Below the pieces are notes generated by a model that made no database searches, was not told the origin of the DNA, and worked only from the letters and a program-made list of their open reading frames with translations. Shown in pieces: positions 44,840-54,333 of a stretch of 64,000 nt of DNA (position 1 is its first letter; each line of letters starts with the position of its first letter). The position numbers were made by a program, and so were the translations under genes. The stretch covers positions 1-64,000 of the forward strand of contig CALIUO010000022.1 in assembly GCA_938048695.1 (NCBI GenBank), written 5' to 3'. This stretch comes from an uncultured SAR86 cluster bacterium. Its GTDB lineage: Bacteria > Pseudomonadota > Gammaproteobacteria > Magnimaribacterales > Magnimaribacteraceae.

Positions 44840-46015
44840 GTGGACTTCCAAGTATCGATCGTAGGAGGCGGTGTAGCAGGTGCCTTGCTGGCTCTAATAC
44901 TGGGGAAATCAGGAATAAGCACTTGCTTGATAGACAAGGGTAAGCCCTCAGTAAAATTAAGTAATCCTCTTCAAGGAAGAACTACCTCATTAAATCTTTT
45001 TTCAATAGAAACTTTAAAAGAAGCGGGTATCTGGGAGGATATATATCCTAACGCCAGGGTCTTTGATGAAATTTTTGTTTGGGATGCAGAAGGATCTTCT
45101 TCAGTCCAATTCAATGCTTTTGAGATAGACAAGAAGGAACTAGGTGTAATAGTTCACAATAATATTATCTTACAGGCTATCTTTAATTCTCTGCAAAATC
45201 TTGCAGAGGTGACTCTTATCGAAGAAGAATCTTTAGCTAAAATTTTTGAAGATCAAAATACTATCGATCTAACGACAGAGTCAGGAAAAAAAATATCCTC
45301 TGACATATTAATCGGAGCTGACGGTTCACTCTCAAGAGTAAGAGATTTATCTAAAATACCAATTCGTAAGTGGAGCTATGATCAGTTGGCTATTGTCTCC
45401 TCAGTAAAAACGACAAAACCTATAGGCAGTATAGCTTTTCAAATCTTTACTGATACGGGCCCTATTGCTTTTTTACCACTAGTTGAACGGACAAACCACG
45501 CGTCTTTAATTTGGTCCACCGATAAATCTTATGGAGAGAAACTCCTTAAACTTGATAAAGAGGCATTATCGCAAGAGTTAAGGTTGAAAACAGAAGAAAG
45601 GTTCGGAGAAATTAATTTCTGTGAAGATATAAATTCTTTTCCACTTCATCAACTTCATGCCAAGAAGTTTTATAAGGAGCGCACCATTCTAGTGGGAGAC
45701 TCAGCTCATACAATTCATCCTTTAGCAGGGCAGGGATTAAATTTAGGTATAGCCGATGTCAGAGAGCTATCTTACCTTCTTGCCTCCTTAAATAGGAATG
45801 GGAAGAGCTTGTTCGATAAGGAGGTTATTAAGACATACTCAAAAAAGAGGGAACCCGAGAGCTACAAAATGATAGTTTTAATGGAAGCATTTAAAAGAGG
45901 ATTCGGTTCCGAAAGTCTTTTGATACGCTTTGGGCGAAATTTTGCCTTTGATTTTGCAAATCGTGCGACGCCTCTTAAGCGTCGTTTGATTAAAGAAGCT
46001 GCAGGAATTATTTAA
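44840..46015 (+). CDS. ubiH: FAD-dependent ubiquinone hydroxylase, UbiH type
   Basis: Flavin monooxygenase of ubiquinone synthesis. Rossmann motif [17 protein letters not shown] at the N-terminus, the GD motif region [20 protein letters not shown] near 285-304, and the middle DG motif [12 protein letters not shown]. Length 391. The start is GTG, just after the pepP stop. Location after pepP suggests UbiH (C6 hydroxylase), but the neighbour ubiI is absent and the exact ring position cannot be told from sequence. Its end overlaps rpmG by 8 bp. Confidence 0.88.
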   Translation: MDFQVSIVGGGVAGALLALILGKSGISTCLIDKGKPSVKLSNPLQGRTTSLNLFSIETLKEAGIWEDIYPNARVFDEIFVWDAEGSSSVQFNAFEIDKKELGVIVHNNIILQAIFNSLQNLAEVTLIEEESLAKIFEDQNTIDLTTESGKKISSDILIGADGSLSRVRDLSKIPIRKWSYDQLAIVSSVKTTKPIGSIAFQIFTDTGPIAFLPLVERTNHASLIWSTDKSYGEKLLKLDKEALSQELRLKTEERFGEINFCEDINSFPLHQLHAKKFYKERTILVGDSAHTIHPLAGQGLNLGIADVRELSYLLASLNRNGKSLFDKEVIKTYSKKREPESYKMIVLMEAFKRGFGSESLLIRFGRNFAFDFANRATPLKRRLIKEAAGII

Positions 46016-46163
46016 TTTTTGCTTCGGTATAAATGACGTGTTTTCTTATAACAGGATCAAATTTTTTGATTTCCATTTTATCCGGCATTGCAGATTTATT
46101 TTTATCTGTTGTATAAAAATGTCCAGTTCCAGCAGAAGATACTAATCTAATTTTTTCTCTCAT
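46008..46163 (-). CDS. rpmG: 50S ribosomal protein L33
   Basis: 51-residue L33, read directly from the sequence. [18 protein letters not shown] and [19 protein letters not shown] match the E. coli protein closely; it is the zinc-free form without Cys pairs. Its ATG overlaps the rpmB TGA (ATGA). The end overlaps the convergent ubiH. Confidence 0.96.
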   Translation of the reverse strand: MREKIRLVSSAGTGHFYTTDKNKSAMPDKMEIKKFDPVIRKHVIYTEAKIK

Positions 46164-46396
46164 ATCTTTTCTCCTCTTGATCTAAGATCAGCAAGCACTT
46201 TATCGATTCCGTTCTTATCAATAGTTCTCATTCCATTTGCAGATACAGTTAAACTAACGTATCTGTTTTCAGATTCTACCCAAAACCTATGTTTATGAAG
46301 GTTTGGTTGGAAAGTCCTCTTATTCCTATTTTTGGCATGAGAAACATTATTCCCTGCTTGAGGCTTTTTCCCAGTTACTTGGCATACTTTAGACAT
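46160..46396 (-). CDS. rpmB: 50S ribosomal protein L28
   Basis: 78-residue L28: [20 protein letters not shown] at the N-terminus and the RRTF-like [18 protein letters not shown]. Full length. It is the first gene of rpmB-rpmG, the conserved pair, divergent from coaBC. Confidence 0.97.
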   Translation of the reverse strand: MSKVCQVTGKKPQAGNNVSHAKNRNKRTFQPNLHKHRFWVESENRYVSLTVSANGMRTIDKNGIDKVLADLRSRGEKI

Positions 46397-46428
46397 AATT
46401 TATTAAATATTTCTTTGTAGAGCCGCGT

Positions 46429-46457
46429 TTTATACCAGAAGCATTGACAGCAAGCAA
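46429..46457 (-). promoter_or_regulatory. Promoter of rpmB-rpmG
   Basis: On the minus strand TTGCTT (46452-46457), 17 bp, then TATAAA (46429-46434) preceded by TGG, an extended -10. It overlaps the coaBC promoter on the other strand. Confidence 0.6.
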
Positions 46458-46474
46458 GAATAAGCCGCTATAAT
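46444..46474 (+). promoter_or_regulatory. Promoter of coaBC
   Basis: TTGACA (46444-46449) and TATAAT (46469-46474) are both perfect, with a long 19-bp spacer. It is followed by AAGGAAA and the TTG start of coaBC. Confidence 0.55.
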
Positions 46475-46496
46475 CTCGACCTTAAGGAAACAAAAT

Positions 46497-47708
46497 TTGA
46501 AATCTTTAGCTAACAAAAATATTTTACTTGGAGTAACGGGTGGTATAGCTGCCTATAAATCAGCTGAAATTGTAAGACATTTGAAAAAGTCTGGTGCCTC
46601 TGTCCGAGTAGTTATGACTAGGTCCGCTGAAGAATTCATTACATCACTCACCTTACAGGCTTTGTCTGGTAATAGAGTTTCTACTGAACTACTTGATGCC
46701 GAAGCAGAAGCGGCAATGGGCCACATTGAGTTAGCAAAATGGGCTGATGGAATTCTAATTGCACCTGCTACAGCCAATACAATTGCTAGGCTTTCATCTG
46801 GAAGAGGTGATGATTTGCTCTCCACTGTAACTCTTGCATTTGATGGACCTATCTCAGTTGCTCCAGCTATGAATCAAGCTATGTGGAGAGATGAAAGGAC
46901 ACAAGAAAATTTAAAAAAACTAATAGATCAAGATTTTGGTATCTGTGGACCGGGATCAGGAGAGCAGGCTTGTGGTGATGTAGGTCTTGGAAGGATGCTA
47001 GAACCCTTAGATATAATAAATATGTTTTCGCTCTCTTTTAATGAAGGAACATTATCAGGAAAAAAAATTCTTATAACTGCTGGCCCCACTCAAGAGCCAA
47101 TAGATCCAGTTAGATTTATAACCAATAGAAGCTCTGGAAAAATGGGTTATAGTCTAGTTGAGGCTGCTCTGGATTCAGGTGCAAATGTTACTCTCATCAG
47201 TGGACCAGTGAATATAGAACCTCCTTCAAATTGTAATTTTGTATCTATAAAAACTGCCAAAGAAATGTACGATGCAGTGATGCATCATATATCGGGAATG
47301 GATGTATACATTGGCACGGCCGCTGTCTCAGACTATAGTCCGGCTAAGGCTAGCGACTCTAAAATTAAAAAAGATGGAAGCAATTCTCCTGTGATTCTAG
47401 AGCTAAAAGAAAATCAAGATATTTTGAAGTCAGTTAGTGAACTAGAGCAGAGGCCATACGTAGTGGGCTTTGCTGCCGAAACCAATGACTTGATCAAAAA
47501 TGCGGAAAAGAAATTATCCAATAAAAATCTTGATTTAATTATTGCTAATGATGTTTCGAATAAAGAAATAGGATTTGATTCTGATGACAACGAAGTTACC
47601 CTCATCACTGAAAAAGAAAAATATCTTATTGAAAGACAAAATAAAAGGAAGGTTTCAAAAAAAATAATAGATTTCATATCGGGGAGGATCAATGATCAAA
47701 ATAACTAA
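46497..47708 (+). CDS. coaBC: Bifunctional phosphopantothenoylcysteine decarboxylase/synthetase
   Basis: Two steps of coenzyme A synthesis in one chain of 403 residues. The N-terminal FMN-dependent decarboxylase (CoaC, about 1-185) shows GVTGGIAAYKSAE, the catalytic His in MGHIELAKWADG, PAMNQAMW and Cys in QACGDVGLGRMLEP. The C-terminal synthetase (CoaB) shows ITAGPTQEPIDPVRFITN and GTAAVSDYSPA. The start is TTG at 46497 with AAGGAAA upstream. It overlaps the next gene by 17 bp. The usual neighbours radC and dut are not here. Confidence 0.95.
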   Translation: MKSLANKNILLGVTGGIAAYKSAEIVRHLKKSGASVRVVMTRSAEEFITSLTLQALSGNRVSTELLDAEAEAAMGHIELAKWADGILIAPATANTIARLSSGRGDDLLSTVTLAFDGPISVAPAMNQAMWRDERTQENLKKLIDQDFGICGPGSGEQACGDVGLGRMLEPLDIINMFSLSFNEGTLSGKKILITAGPTQEPIDPVRFITNRSSGKMGYSLVEAALDSGANVTLISGPVNIEPPSNCNFVSIKTAKEMYDAVMHHISGMDVYIGTAAVSDYSPAKASDSKIKKDGSNSPVILELKENQDILKSVSELEQRPYVVGFAAETNDLIKNAEKKLSNKNLDLIIANDVSNKEIGFDSDDNEVTLITEKEKYLIERQNKRKVSKKIIDFISGRINDQNN

Positions 47709-48969
47709 ACCAGAGAAGGTAGGATTTTCAACAGAAAAATTAGAACACATAGGAGAATCTATGCGTTCTCTAATAGACGCTAAAAAAATACCAGGAACAG
47801 TTACCTTGGTAGCTAGAAGAGGCGAAGTTGTGCATTTTGAAGCTAACGGCATGAGAGATATAGAGAAGGGCTTAGCGATGGAAACAGATACAATTCATAG
47901 AATTTATTCTCAATCTAAGCCTGTAACTGGCGCTGCTTTGATGATGCTTTTTGAAGAAGGCAAGTTTCTAATGACAGATCCAATCTCTAAATATTTCCCT
48001 GAGTTTGCAGAGATGCAAGTTCATACCGGCGGAGAAGGAGAAAACATGACGACTGAGGCAGCTTCTTCTCCAATTACGATTCAACAACTTGCCACACACA
48101 CTTCAGGGTTATCCTATTCCTTTATGCCTGGACCCATAGGCTCTATGTATGTTTCTGAAGAGGTTGAAAGAGGGCTGGGTAACGTTCCAAGTGCCGGAGG
48201 AGAATTTTTTACTGCTGGTACAAAACCACCTTTTGACAATTTAAGAGAATGGACTAAAGCACTGGCCGAAATTCCTCTTGTTGCACAACCGGGAACTATA
48301 TGGAATTACAGTGTTGGTATGGATGTAATGGGAGCATTGATAGAAGAGCTCTCCGGCATGTCTTTTGGAGAATTTTTGGAGGAAAGAATCTTTGGTCCTT
48401 TAGGTATGGAAGATACTGGTTTTACCGTACCAGATAAAAAGCTAGATAGATTTTCAGCTAATTATGGTCCTTTGCCAGGAAATATAATGTTAATGGACGA
48501 TCCTGAAAAGTCTGGTTACAGAACTCCACCTCAGCTCGAATCAGGTGGAGGAGGTTTGGTAAGTACTGTTGGAGATTACCTTAAATTTGCTCAAATGTTA
48601 TTGAATAAAGGTGAATATGAAGGAAAAAGGTATTTAGGCAAAAAGACAGTTGAATTCATGACTTCAAATCATATGGGGTCCGAGAGTGCTGATGAAGGCT
48701 TAACTAACTTATTCAACATGCTAGGCAGTGGATACAGAGTTAGAGGCATGGGTTTTGGTGTCACGGGCTCAGTAGTTATCAATCCCGCTTTGTCTGGTCT
48801 ACCAGTTTCTGAAGGAGTTTTTAGTTGGGGAGGCGCAGCAAGCACACATTTTTGGATAGACCATAAAGAAGATCTCATTGGCATTGTTCATACGCAACTA
48901 TTGCCTGATGGTACTTATCCCGTAAGGGAGCTTATGCAATTAGCTACATATCAGGCGATAATTGAATAA
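47692..48969 (+). CDS. Serine beta-lactamase-like hydrolase (class C/EstB family)
   Basis: 425-residue penicillin-binding-protein-fold serine hydrolase. The Ser-x-x-Lys site is in RIYSQSKPVTGAALM (about 65-79), and the Tyr motif is WNYSVGMDVMG (about 204-214). The usual KTG is not clear; WIDHKEDLIG marks the C-terminal strand. Family members are esterases, D-aminopeptidases or carboxypeptidases, and antibiotic resistance cannot be inferred. No signal peptide is visible, so cytoplasmic. It overlaps coaBC by 17 bp, probably cotranscribed. Confidence 0.87.
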   Translation: MIKITKPEKVGFSTEKLEHIGESMRSLIDAKKIPGTVTLVARRGEVVHFEANGMRDIEKGLAMETDTIHRIYSQSKPVTGAALMMLFEEGKFLMTDPISKYFPEFAEMQVHTGGEGENMTTEAASSPITIQQLATHTSGLSYSFMPGPIGSMYVSEEVERGLGNVPSAGGEFFTAGTKPPFDNLREWTKALAEIPLVAQPGTIWNYSVGMDVMGALIEELSGMSFGEFLEERIFGPLGMEDTGFTVPDKKLDRFSANYGPLPGNIMLMDDPEKSGYRTPPQLESGGGGLVSTVGDYLKFAQMLLNKGEYEGKRYLGKKTVEFMTSNHMGSESADEGLTNLFNMLGSGYRVRGMGFGVTGSVVINPALSGLPVSEGVFSWGGAASTHFWIDHKEDLIGIVHTQLLPDGTYPVRELMQLATYQAIIE

Positions 48970-48997
48970 AAAAAAGACGCATAAAGCGTCTTTTTTT
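48969..48997. terminator. Bidirectional intrinsic terminator
   Basis: GACGC/GCGTC stem extended by A7 and T7 tracts with an ATAAA loop, between the convergent beta-lactamase-like gene and the L31 gene. A and T tracts on both sides make it work in both directions. Confidence 0.85.
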
Positions 48998-49012
48998 ATC
49001 TTTAAACAATTT

Positions 49013-49432
49013 TTATTTTTCTTCGGAAGAGTCCTCTGATTCAACTTTTTCCTCAGGTGTTGCCTCTTCAGTCGTCTCTTCGACTGCTGGTTCTTCAACC
49101 GCAACCTCTTCCGTTGCTGATTCTTCGGCAGCTTCTTGAATCGCTGGTTCTTCTTCTGAAGCCATTTCGGCTTCCGGTGTTGGTTTGGTTTTATTACCAA
49201 AACGTTTTCTAAACTTATCTACCCTACCACCTGTATCAACAAGCTTCTGTTTGCCTGTATAAAAGGGGTGTGAGGCAGAAGAGATATCAAGAACACAATA
49301 AGGGTAAGTTTTTCCATCTTCCCATTCCTTTGTTTCATCTGTTTTCAGAGTGGAACGTACGATGAAATAGTAATCCATGCTTTTGTCATGAAATAGAACT
49401 TCTCTGTATTCTGGATGGATGTCTTTTTGCAT
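49013..49432 (-). CDS. rpmE2: 50S ribosomal protein L31, type B, with acidic C-terminal tail
   Basis: The first 80 residues are a normal type B L31 ([58 protein letters not shown]), without zinc cysteines. Then follows an unusual tail, about residues 81-139, with 22 Glu and 1 Asp in 59 residues in repeated pieces such as EEPA and [10 protein letters not shown]. Type B L31 usually ends near 85-90 residues. The tail is in frame, ends with a proper stop at 49013 and is followed by a terminator, so it appears genuine. Confidence 0.93.
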   Translation of the reverse strand: MQKDIHPEYREVLFHDKSMDYYFIVRSTLKTDETKEWEDGKTYPYCVLDISSASHPFYTGKQKLVDTGGRVDKFRKRFGNKTKPTPEAEMASEEEPAIQEAAEESATEEVAVEEPAVEETTEEATPEEKVESEDSSEEK

Positions 49433-49530
49433 TTAATAATCTTGTATTTAAAAATATGGAGGAGCACTATACCAGACAGACAAAACATGGCAAATGCAAA
49501 ATTTCAATTAGAATACTTGATACTTTATTT

Positions 49531-51741
49531 ATGAATTCAGATTTAGTAGAAGTTTTAGTTCCGATTCCTTTAATGGAGAGATTCTCCTACTTACCACCTA
49601 AGAATAAAGGTTTTCCACTAAAAAAAGGATCTAGAGTTTTAGTGCCTTTTGGGAAAAGACAGCTAGTTGCTGTTATATGGGGTTTTAGTAAACAGGAAGT
49701 ATCAGACAAAAGAAAGTATAAGCATATCACTGAAGTTTTAGATCTATCCCCTCTTTTGGATGCCACTTCACTTAGTCTGGCCGAATGGTCTTCTCGTTAT
49801 TATCATTATCCACTCGGAGAGATTATTCAGTATTTTTTTCCACCTTCGCTCAGAAAAGGTAAAGAAGCTAAGTTTAGAGAAAGTAAGTATTTAGAATTAA
49901 CTTCTAAGGGATCTTTTATATCTCTTGACGACTTAGCACGTGCACCAAGCCAACAAAAACTGATAACTCTTTTAAAAGAAAAAAAGGAAATATCTCTTAA
50001 ATCAACGCAGGCCTTTGGCATAAGTTCCACAGCAATAAATGCTCTATTAGAAAAGGGTTTCATTTCAAGATTTTCCAGAGAATTATCCCCATACAAGAAA
50101 CTAGAGAATAAAAAATTAAAATCTTCAAAGATGCTCAATTCTGAGCAAAATATAGCCGTTGAGGCTATAAAAAAAGTACAAGGCAAAAATAAAACTTTTT
50201 TACTAGATGGTATAACTGGTAGCGGTAAGACTGAAGTTTATCTTCAAGCAATACAGGATATTATCAATCAAGGTAAACAAGCTTTAATCCTAATTCCTGA
50301 GATCGGACTTGCTCCTCAAGCAGAAGAGAGGTTTAGAGAATATTTCGGGGATAGAGTAATGTCTTTTCACTCAGCTAAAAATGAACGTGAAAAAGTTGAT
50401 GCTTGGTTAGGAGCATCCCGAGGCTTAGTTGATATCATCATTGGAACACGCTCTAGCGTATTTTTACCCATGAAAAATTTGGGAATAATTGTTGTAGATG
50501 AAGAGCATGATCTGTCATTTAAACAAATGGATAAATTTCGCTATTCTGCTAGAGATATGGCTCTATACAGAGCCAAGTTACAAAAAATACCAGTTGTTTT
50601 AGCTTCTGCCACCCCATCTTTGGAAACTCTAAGGAATGCACATGAAGATAAATACGAAGTATTAAAATTGAATGAGAGGGCTACAGGGGCAAGCTTACCC
50701 ACTTTCCAAGCAGTTGATTTGAGAGGCAAAGAGCTAAGTGAAGGCTTAAGCAAAGAGCTTCTAGAGGCAACCCAGTCAGAATTAGATAAAGGTAATCAAG
50801 TATTAATTTTTCTCAATAGAAGAGGATATGCTCCATCAATGATATGCAAGGTCTGTGGTTGGATATCAAATTGTTCCAGGTGCGATGCGTTAATGACGGT
50901 TCATAAAAACCCATTAAGGCTAAATTGCCATCATTGTGAGGCACAGAAATCTTATCCAAAAAAATGTGAGTCTTGTGGTTCCGATGATTTTTTAACATAT
51001 GGTTTTGGTACAGAGAGAATTGAAGAATTTTTACAGAATAAATTTCCAAAAGTTAAAACTCTAAGAATTGATAGCGATTCAACACGAAAAAAGGAAACTT
51101 TGAATGAATATTTTGATGAAATTAGAAAAGGAAAGCCAATGATTCTTCTTGGAACACAGCTCCTTGCAAAGGGTCATCATTTTCCAAATGTCACTCTCGT
51201 AGGTATTGTAGATGCGGACTCTGGCCTTTTTAGTGCTGACTTCAGAGGAAGCGAGAGAGTTGCACAACTCATGACACAGGTTTCTGGAAGAGCAGGCAGG
51301 GATAAAAAGCACGGTCGAGTTATTTTGCAATCTTATTGCACTGATCATCCGCAAATCGAAGAGATAATATCTGGCAGTTACGAAAGATTTGCACAAAAAA
51401 TATTAGAGGAAAGAAAAATATCGAATATTCCACCTTTTTCATTTCAGGCTAAGATTTTTGCCGAATCTCCTAAAAGTTTAGTTAGCAGAGACTTTATCTT
51501 AAACTTACTAAACAGATCGAGGATTGATGAAAGGACACGAAAGAATGTGCGTCTAGTTGGGCCATTGCCTTCCATAATGGAAAAAAAGTCTGGAGTTTAT
51601 AGATGGGAGTTAAGTATTTTTTCTAAAAGCAGGTCTAACTTGCACAAATTTTTAGATGTTATGCAGTCAAGACTTTACGATCCGAAATTATCCAAACAAG
51701 TGCGATGGTCTATTGATGTAGATCCACTCTCTTCATTGTAG
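49531..51741 (+). CDS. priA: Primosomal replication restart helicase PriA
   Basis: 3'-5' helicase that reloads the replisome at collapsed forks. An N-terminal DNA-binding domain (about 1-200, DLVEVLVPIPLMERFSY), Walker A GITGSGKTEVYLQAI, DEEH box VVDEEHDLSFKQ, and eight zinc cysteines in the form CKVC, CSRC, CHHC, CESC between the helicase lobes; motif V/VI region GTQLLAKGHHFP and QVSGRAGRDKK. The ATG at 49531 gives 736 residues, the family length; the open frame upstream to 49456 is not typical. Confidence 0.96.
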   Translation: MNSDLVEVLVPIPLMERFSYLPPKNKGFPLKKGSRVLVPFGKRQLVAVIWGFSKQEVSDKRKYKHITEVLDLSPLLDATSLSLAEWSSRYYHYPLGEIIQYFFPPSLRKGKEAKFRESKYLELTSKGSFISLDDLARAPSQQKLITLLKEKKEISLKSTQAFGISSTAINALLEKGFISRFSRELSPYKKLENKKLKSSKMLNSEQNIAVEAIKKVQGKNKTFLLDGITGSGKTEVYLQAIQDIINQGKQALILIPEIGLAPQAEERFREYFGDRVMSFHSAKNEREKVDAWLGASRGLVDIIIGTRSSVFLPMKNLGIIVVDEEHDLSFKQMDKFRYSARDMALYRAKLQKIPVVLASATPSLETLRNAHEDKYEVLKLNERATGASLPTFQAVDLRGKELSEGLSKELLEATQSELDKGNQVLIFLNRRGYAPSMICKVCGWISNCSRCDALMTVHKNPLRLNCHHCEAQKSYPKKCESCGSDDFLTYGFGTERIEEFLQNKFPKVKTLRIDSDSTRKKETLNEYFDEIRKGKPMILLGTQLLAKGHHFPNVTLVGIVDADSGLFSADFRGSERVAQLMTQVSGRAGRDKKHGRVILQSYCTDHPQIEEIISGSYERFAQKILEERKISNIPPFSFQAKIFAESPKSLVSRDFILNLLNRSRIDERTRKNVRLVGPLPSIMEKKSGVYRWELSIFSKSRSNLHKFLDVMQSRLYDPKLSKQVRWSIDVDPLSSL

Positions 51742-52590
51742 ATCTAAGCCTGTTAATTTAGAGCTTATTTCCCATAACTGATTAGCTTGTTCAGAACTAT
51801 TAGCCGCTTTTGAAACTTTTTCTATTTTACAGTCTACGAAATATTCCCCAGAAACATCTTTTACCTCAGAAGAACTACACAAGTAGATTGAAGTTTCTGC
51901 ACCTTTATCAGTCTTTCTGGCAAATGGTTTAGCTAAAAACATTAGAAAGTTCCAAACCCCTTTGTTGTTTGAGCCAATTCCAGTACTTACGAATCCTGGG
52001 TGCAGGCAATTTACTGTTACATCAAAATCTGAGAGCTTCTTAGCAAGTGACTTGGTAAAGAGGATATTGGCTAATTTTGATTGTCCATAAACTTGCATAG
52101 GCTTGAAAGTTTCCTCTGACTGCAAATCCTCAAAATTCATATCCTTTACAAATTGATGAGCTCCAGAAGCAACATTTATCACTCGCGATTCCTTTGTCTC
52201 TTTCAGTTTCTCTGTAAGCAGTAAAGAAAAAGTATAGTACGCAAGATGGTTAACTGAAAAAACCTCTTCGAATCCGTCGACGGTCTCATTTCTCTCTCTG
52301 TTCATTATTCCTGCATTATTAAGAAGAATATCTAATGGCTTATTCAGAGCTAAGAATTCGTTTGCTGCCTTCTTTACTTCAGCTTGAGAAGACAAATCGG
52401 CAATAATCATAGTTGCTTCTCTACCTGAGTCATTTTGTAATTCCTGCTTTAAACGATTGCCTTTTTCTTCATTTCTCGCAATGAATATAATCTCTGCTCC
52501 CATCTTATTTAATTCTTTCGCCGATTCTTCGCCTATTCCACTTGTGGCTCCTGTTATCAAACAGACTTTATTTGCTAGGTTCTCATTCAT
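51733..52590 (-). CDS. Short-chain dehydrogenase/reductase, retinol-dehydrogenase-like
   Basis: Classical SDR of 285 residues. The cofactor motif is LITGATSGIGEESA (12-25), then LLNNAGIMNRE, and the active site Ser in NVASGAH and YGQSK (Tyr-x3-Lys). The basic IARNEEKG after beta2 suggests NADP(H). General form is like the RDH11/WWOX group, but the substrate cannot be told. Its end overlaps convergent priA by 9 bp; it is divergent from the methyltransferase gene. Confidence 0.87.
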   Translation of the reverse strand: MNENLANKVCLITGATSGIGEESAKELNKMGAEIIFIARNEEKGNRLKQELQNDSGREATMIIADLSSQAEVKKAANEFLALNKPLDILLNNAGIMNRERNETVDGFEEVFSVNHLAYYTFSLLLTEKLKETKESRVINVASGAHQFVKDMNFEDLQSEETFKPMQVYGQSKLANILFTKSLAKKLSDFDVTVNCLHPGFVSTGIGSNNKGVWNFLMFLAKPFARKTDKGAETSIYLCSSSEVKDVSGEYFVDCKIEKVSKAANSSEQANQLWEISSKLTGLDLQ

Positions 52591-52630
52591 ATTTATTGCC
52601 TTTAATTGAGGTAAGTATTAGATTTAGAGT

Positions 52631-53251
52631 ATGAGTCTATATGATAAATATGTTCTCCCCAAATTTCTTAATTGTGCTTGTGGGTTTAAGCCAGTAGCTC
52701 GACAGAGAAAGAAAGTAGTACCTCTGGCTGAAGGAAAAGTTCTAGAAGTAGGTATCGGATCTGGACTGAATTTACCCTTTTATAATAAATCAAAAATTGA
52801 TGAACTATGGGGACTAGATCCATCTGAAGAGTTAAGTGAAATGGCTAGGAAAGTAGCAGATGACGAACAGATGGAAGTTAAGTTTATATCATCTGGAGCT
52901 GAAGAGATTCCCCTTCCTGATGATCATTTCGACTCAGTATTGGTTACTTACACTATGTGCACTATCCCAGAGGTGATAAGAGCCAATAGTGAAATAAGAA
53001 GAGTATTAAAGAATGGCGGTAAGATGATATTTTGTGAGCACGGTGAAGCTCCGGATGAAAACATAAGAAAGTGGCAAAAGAGAATTAATCCGATTTGGGG
53101 AAAAATTGCTGGGGGTTGCAATATCAATAGAAAAATTCCTTCATTAATCCAAGATTCTGGCTTTGATATTATCGAGATGGAAGAAATGTATCTTCCAAGT
53201 ACACCTAAAATAGCCGGATACAATTACTGGGGATATGCAGTAGCAAAATAA
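52631..53251 (+). CDS. Class I SAM-dependent methyltransferase
   Basis: 206-residue methyltransferase: SAM motif KVLEVGIGSGLNLPFY (36-51), acidic LWGLDPSEEL, and VLVTYTMCTIPEV. The C-terminal GGKMIFCEHGEAPDENIRKW and GGCNINRKI are like the UbiE/METTL7-type small methyltransferases. Substrate unknown. Its TAA and the ATG of the next gene overlap, so it is coupled to the EF-hand esterase. Confidence 0.87.
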   Translation: MSLYDKYVLPKFLNCACGFKPVARQRKKVVPLAEGKVLEVGIGSGLNLPFYNKSKIDELWGLDPSEELSEMARKVADDEQMEVKFISSGAEEIPLPDDHFDSVLVTYTMCTIPEVIRANSEIRRVLKNGGKMIFCEHGEAPDENIRKWQKRINPIWGKIAGGCNINRKIPSLIQDSGFDIIEMEEMYLPSTPKIAGYNYWGYAVAK

Positions 53252-54333
53252 TGAAATTTAGGTGGATCCTTCTAATTCTATTCTTATCGATTTTAACTTT
53301 TCAGTCTAAAAATATTTTAACTTTTGTGGGTGTTGAGTTAGGTGTCTATTTTGGATTTAAGGAGCTAGACAAAAATTCTAGTGGATTTATCGAGAGAGAA
53401 GAATGGTCTGAAGGAATGTTCTCGTTGTTAGATTTCAATAGAGATAATTTAGCAAGTAAGGAAGAGTTTAGAGAATTTATTAAAGAGTTTTCAAAAGAAT
53501 TCTCCTGGGAAAATGAGCTCAATGACAAATATATTTACCCTAGTCAGCTGAAAAAAGGCTCTTTTCAGAGCACCTTAATAAACACTTCTATAGGTTATTA
53601 TATTTACATTCCTGATGCCTATCAGGAGAAACCAGAAAAAAGATTCAGGACCGTATATTACCTTCATGGAGGTAGGCCAGGTAATGAAGCCAGAGAAGCT
53701 TTTATATCTCACTACGTTCATGAAGTTTTTAAAAACCCCTCTATAGATCCCGCAATTTACATATTTGTTAATGGCGGAGAGCTCAGCCATTACAATTCGG
53801 ATGAATTAAATTCATATGGAGAAGATGTCTTTATAAAAGAACTTATTCCTCATATAGATAAGGTCTATAGAACGATCGCTAAAAGGCAAGGTCGTGGTTT
53901 AGAGGGATTTTCTCAAGGCGGAAGGGCAGCAACACGTTATATGTTTAAGTATTCTGATCTATTCGGAACAGTTTCAGCTGGAGGCGGTTCATACACAATT
54001 GAAAAGCTTATAAAGGAAAGTCAGGGCTTTGAAGACGATCCACGAGATGATAAAGAGACTATCTATTATGTAGGTATGGGTAATGATGCTTGGTCTTTAG
54101 CAGAACAACACAAATCTTCTCAAAATGTTACACCAAAATTAATGTTATGGTCAGGAACGGAGGATATGAACTATAAGAGTGTTGAGGAGTATCATTCTTT
54201 CCTAGAAAAATTAAAAATTGAACATAAGCTTTTGTCTATTGAAGGCGTTGATCATAATTCTTCAGTCTTTTACGAAAAAGCCGGAACAAGCTTAGTCAAA
54301 TTTCATATAGGAGAGTCAGACAATGCTAACTAG
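53251..54333 (+). CDS. EF-hand-containing exported esterase
   Basis: 360 residues in three parts: a hydrophobic N-terminus (RWILLILFLSILTF, signal anchor or signal peptide), two EF-hand calcium loops (D40-K-N42-S-S44-G-F-I...E51 and D61-F-N63-R-D65-N-L...E72), and an alpha/beta-hydrolase (about 95-350) of the esterase D/enterochelin esterase type with YYLHGG, the nucleophile elbow GFSQGG (Ser221) and a late His in GVDHNSS. Calcium binding is probable from loop residues. The natural ester is unknown. Overlaps the methyltransferase before it and the esterase after it. Confidence 0.85.
   Translation: MKFRWILLILFLSILTFQSKNILTFVGVELGVYFGFKELDKNSSGFIEREEWSEGMFSLLDFNRDNLASKEEFREFIKEFSKEFSWENELNDKYIYPSQLKKGSFQSTLINTSIGYYIYIPDAYQEKPEKRFRTVYYLHGGRPGNEAREAFISHYVHEVFKNPSIDPAIYIFVNGGELSHYNSDELNSYGEDVFIKELIPHIDKVYRTIAKRQGRGLEGFSQGGRAATRYMFKYSDLFGTVSAGGGSYTIEKLIKESQGFEDDPRDDKETIYYVGMGNDAWSLAEQHKSSQNVTPKLMLWSGTEDMNYKSVEEYHSFLEKLKIEHKLLSIEGVDHNSSVFYEKAGTSLVKFHIGESDNAN

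Noticed and set aside
47692..48969. Antibiotic-resistance beta-lactamase.
   Set aside because: It has the Ser-x-x-Lys fold but no signal peptide or clear KTG motif, and sits in an operon with coaBC, so an esterase or peptidase is more likely.
48940..49200. A minus-strand frame rich in Lys, Arg and Gln.
   Set aside because: It is the other reading frame of the glutamate-rich L31 tail; its repeats come from that coding sequence.
49433..49530. Zur operator before the type B L31 gene.
   Set aside because: No palindrome of the Zur type is visible, so zinc control cannot be supported from sequence.
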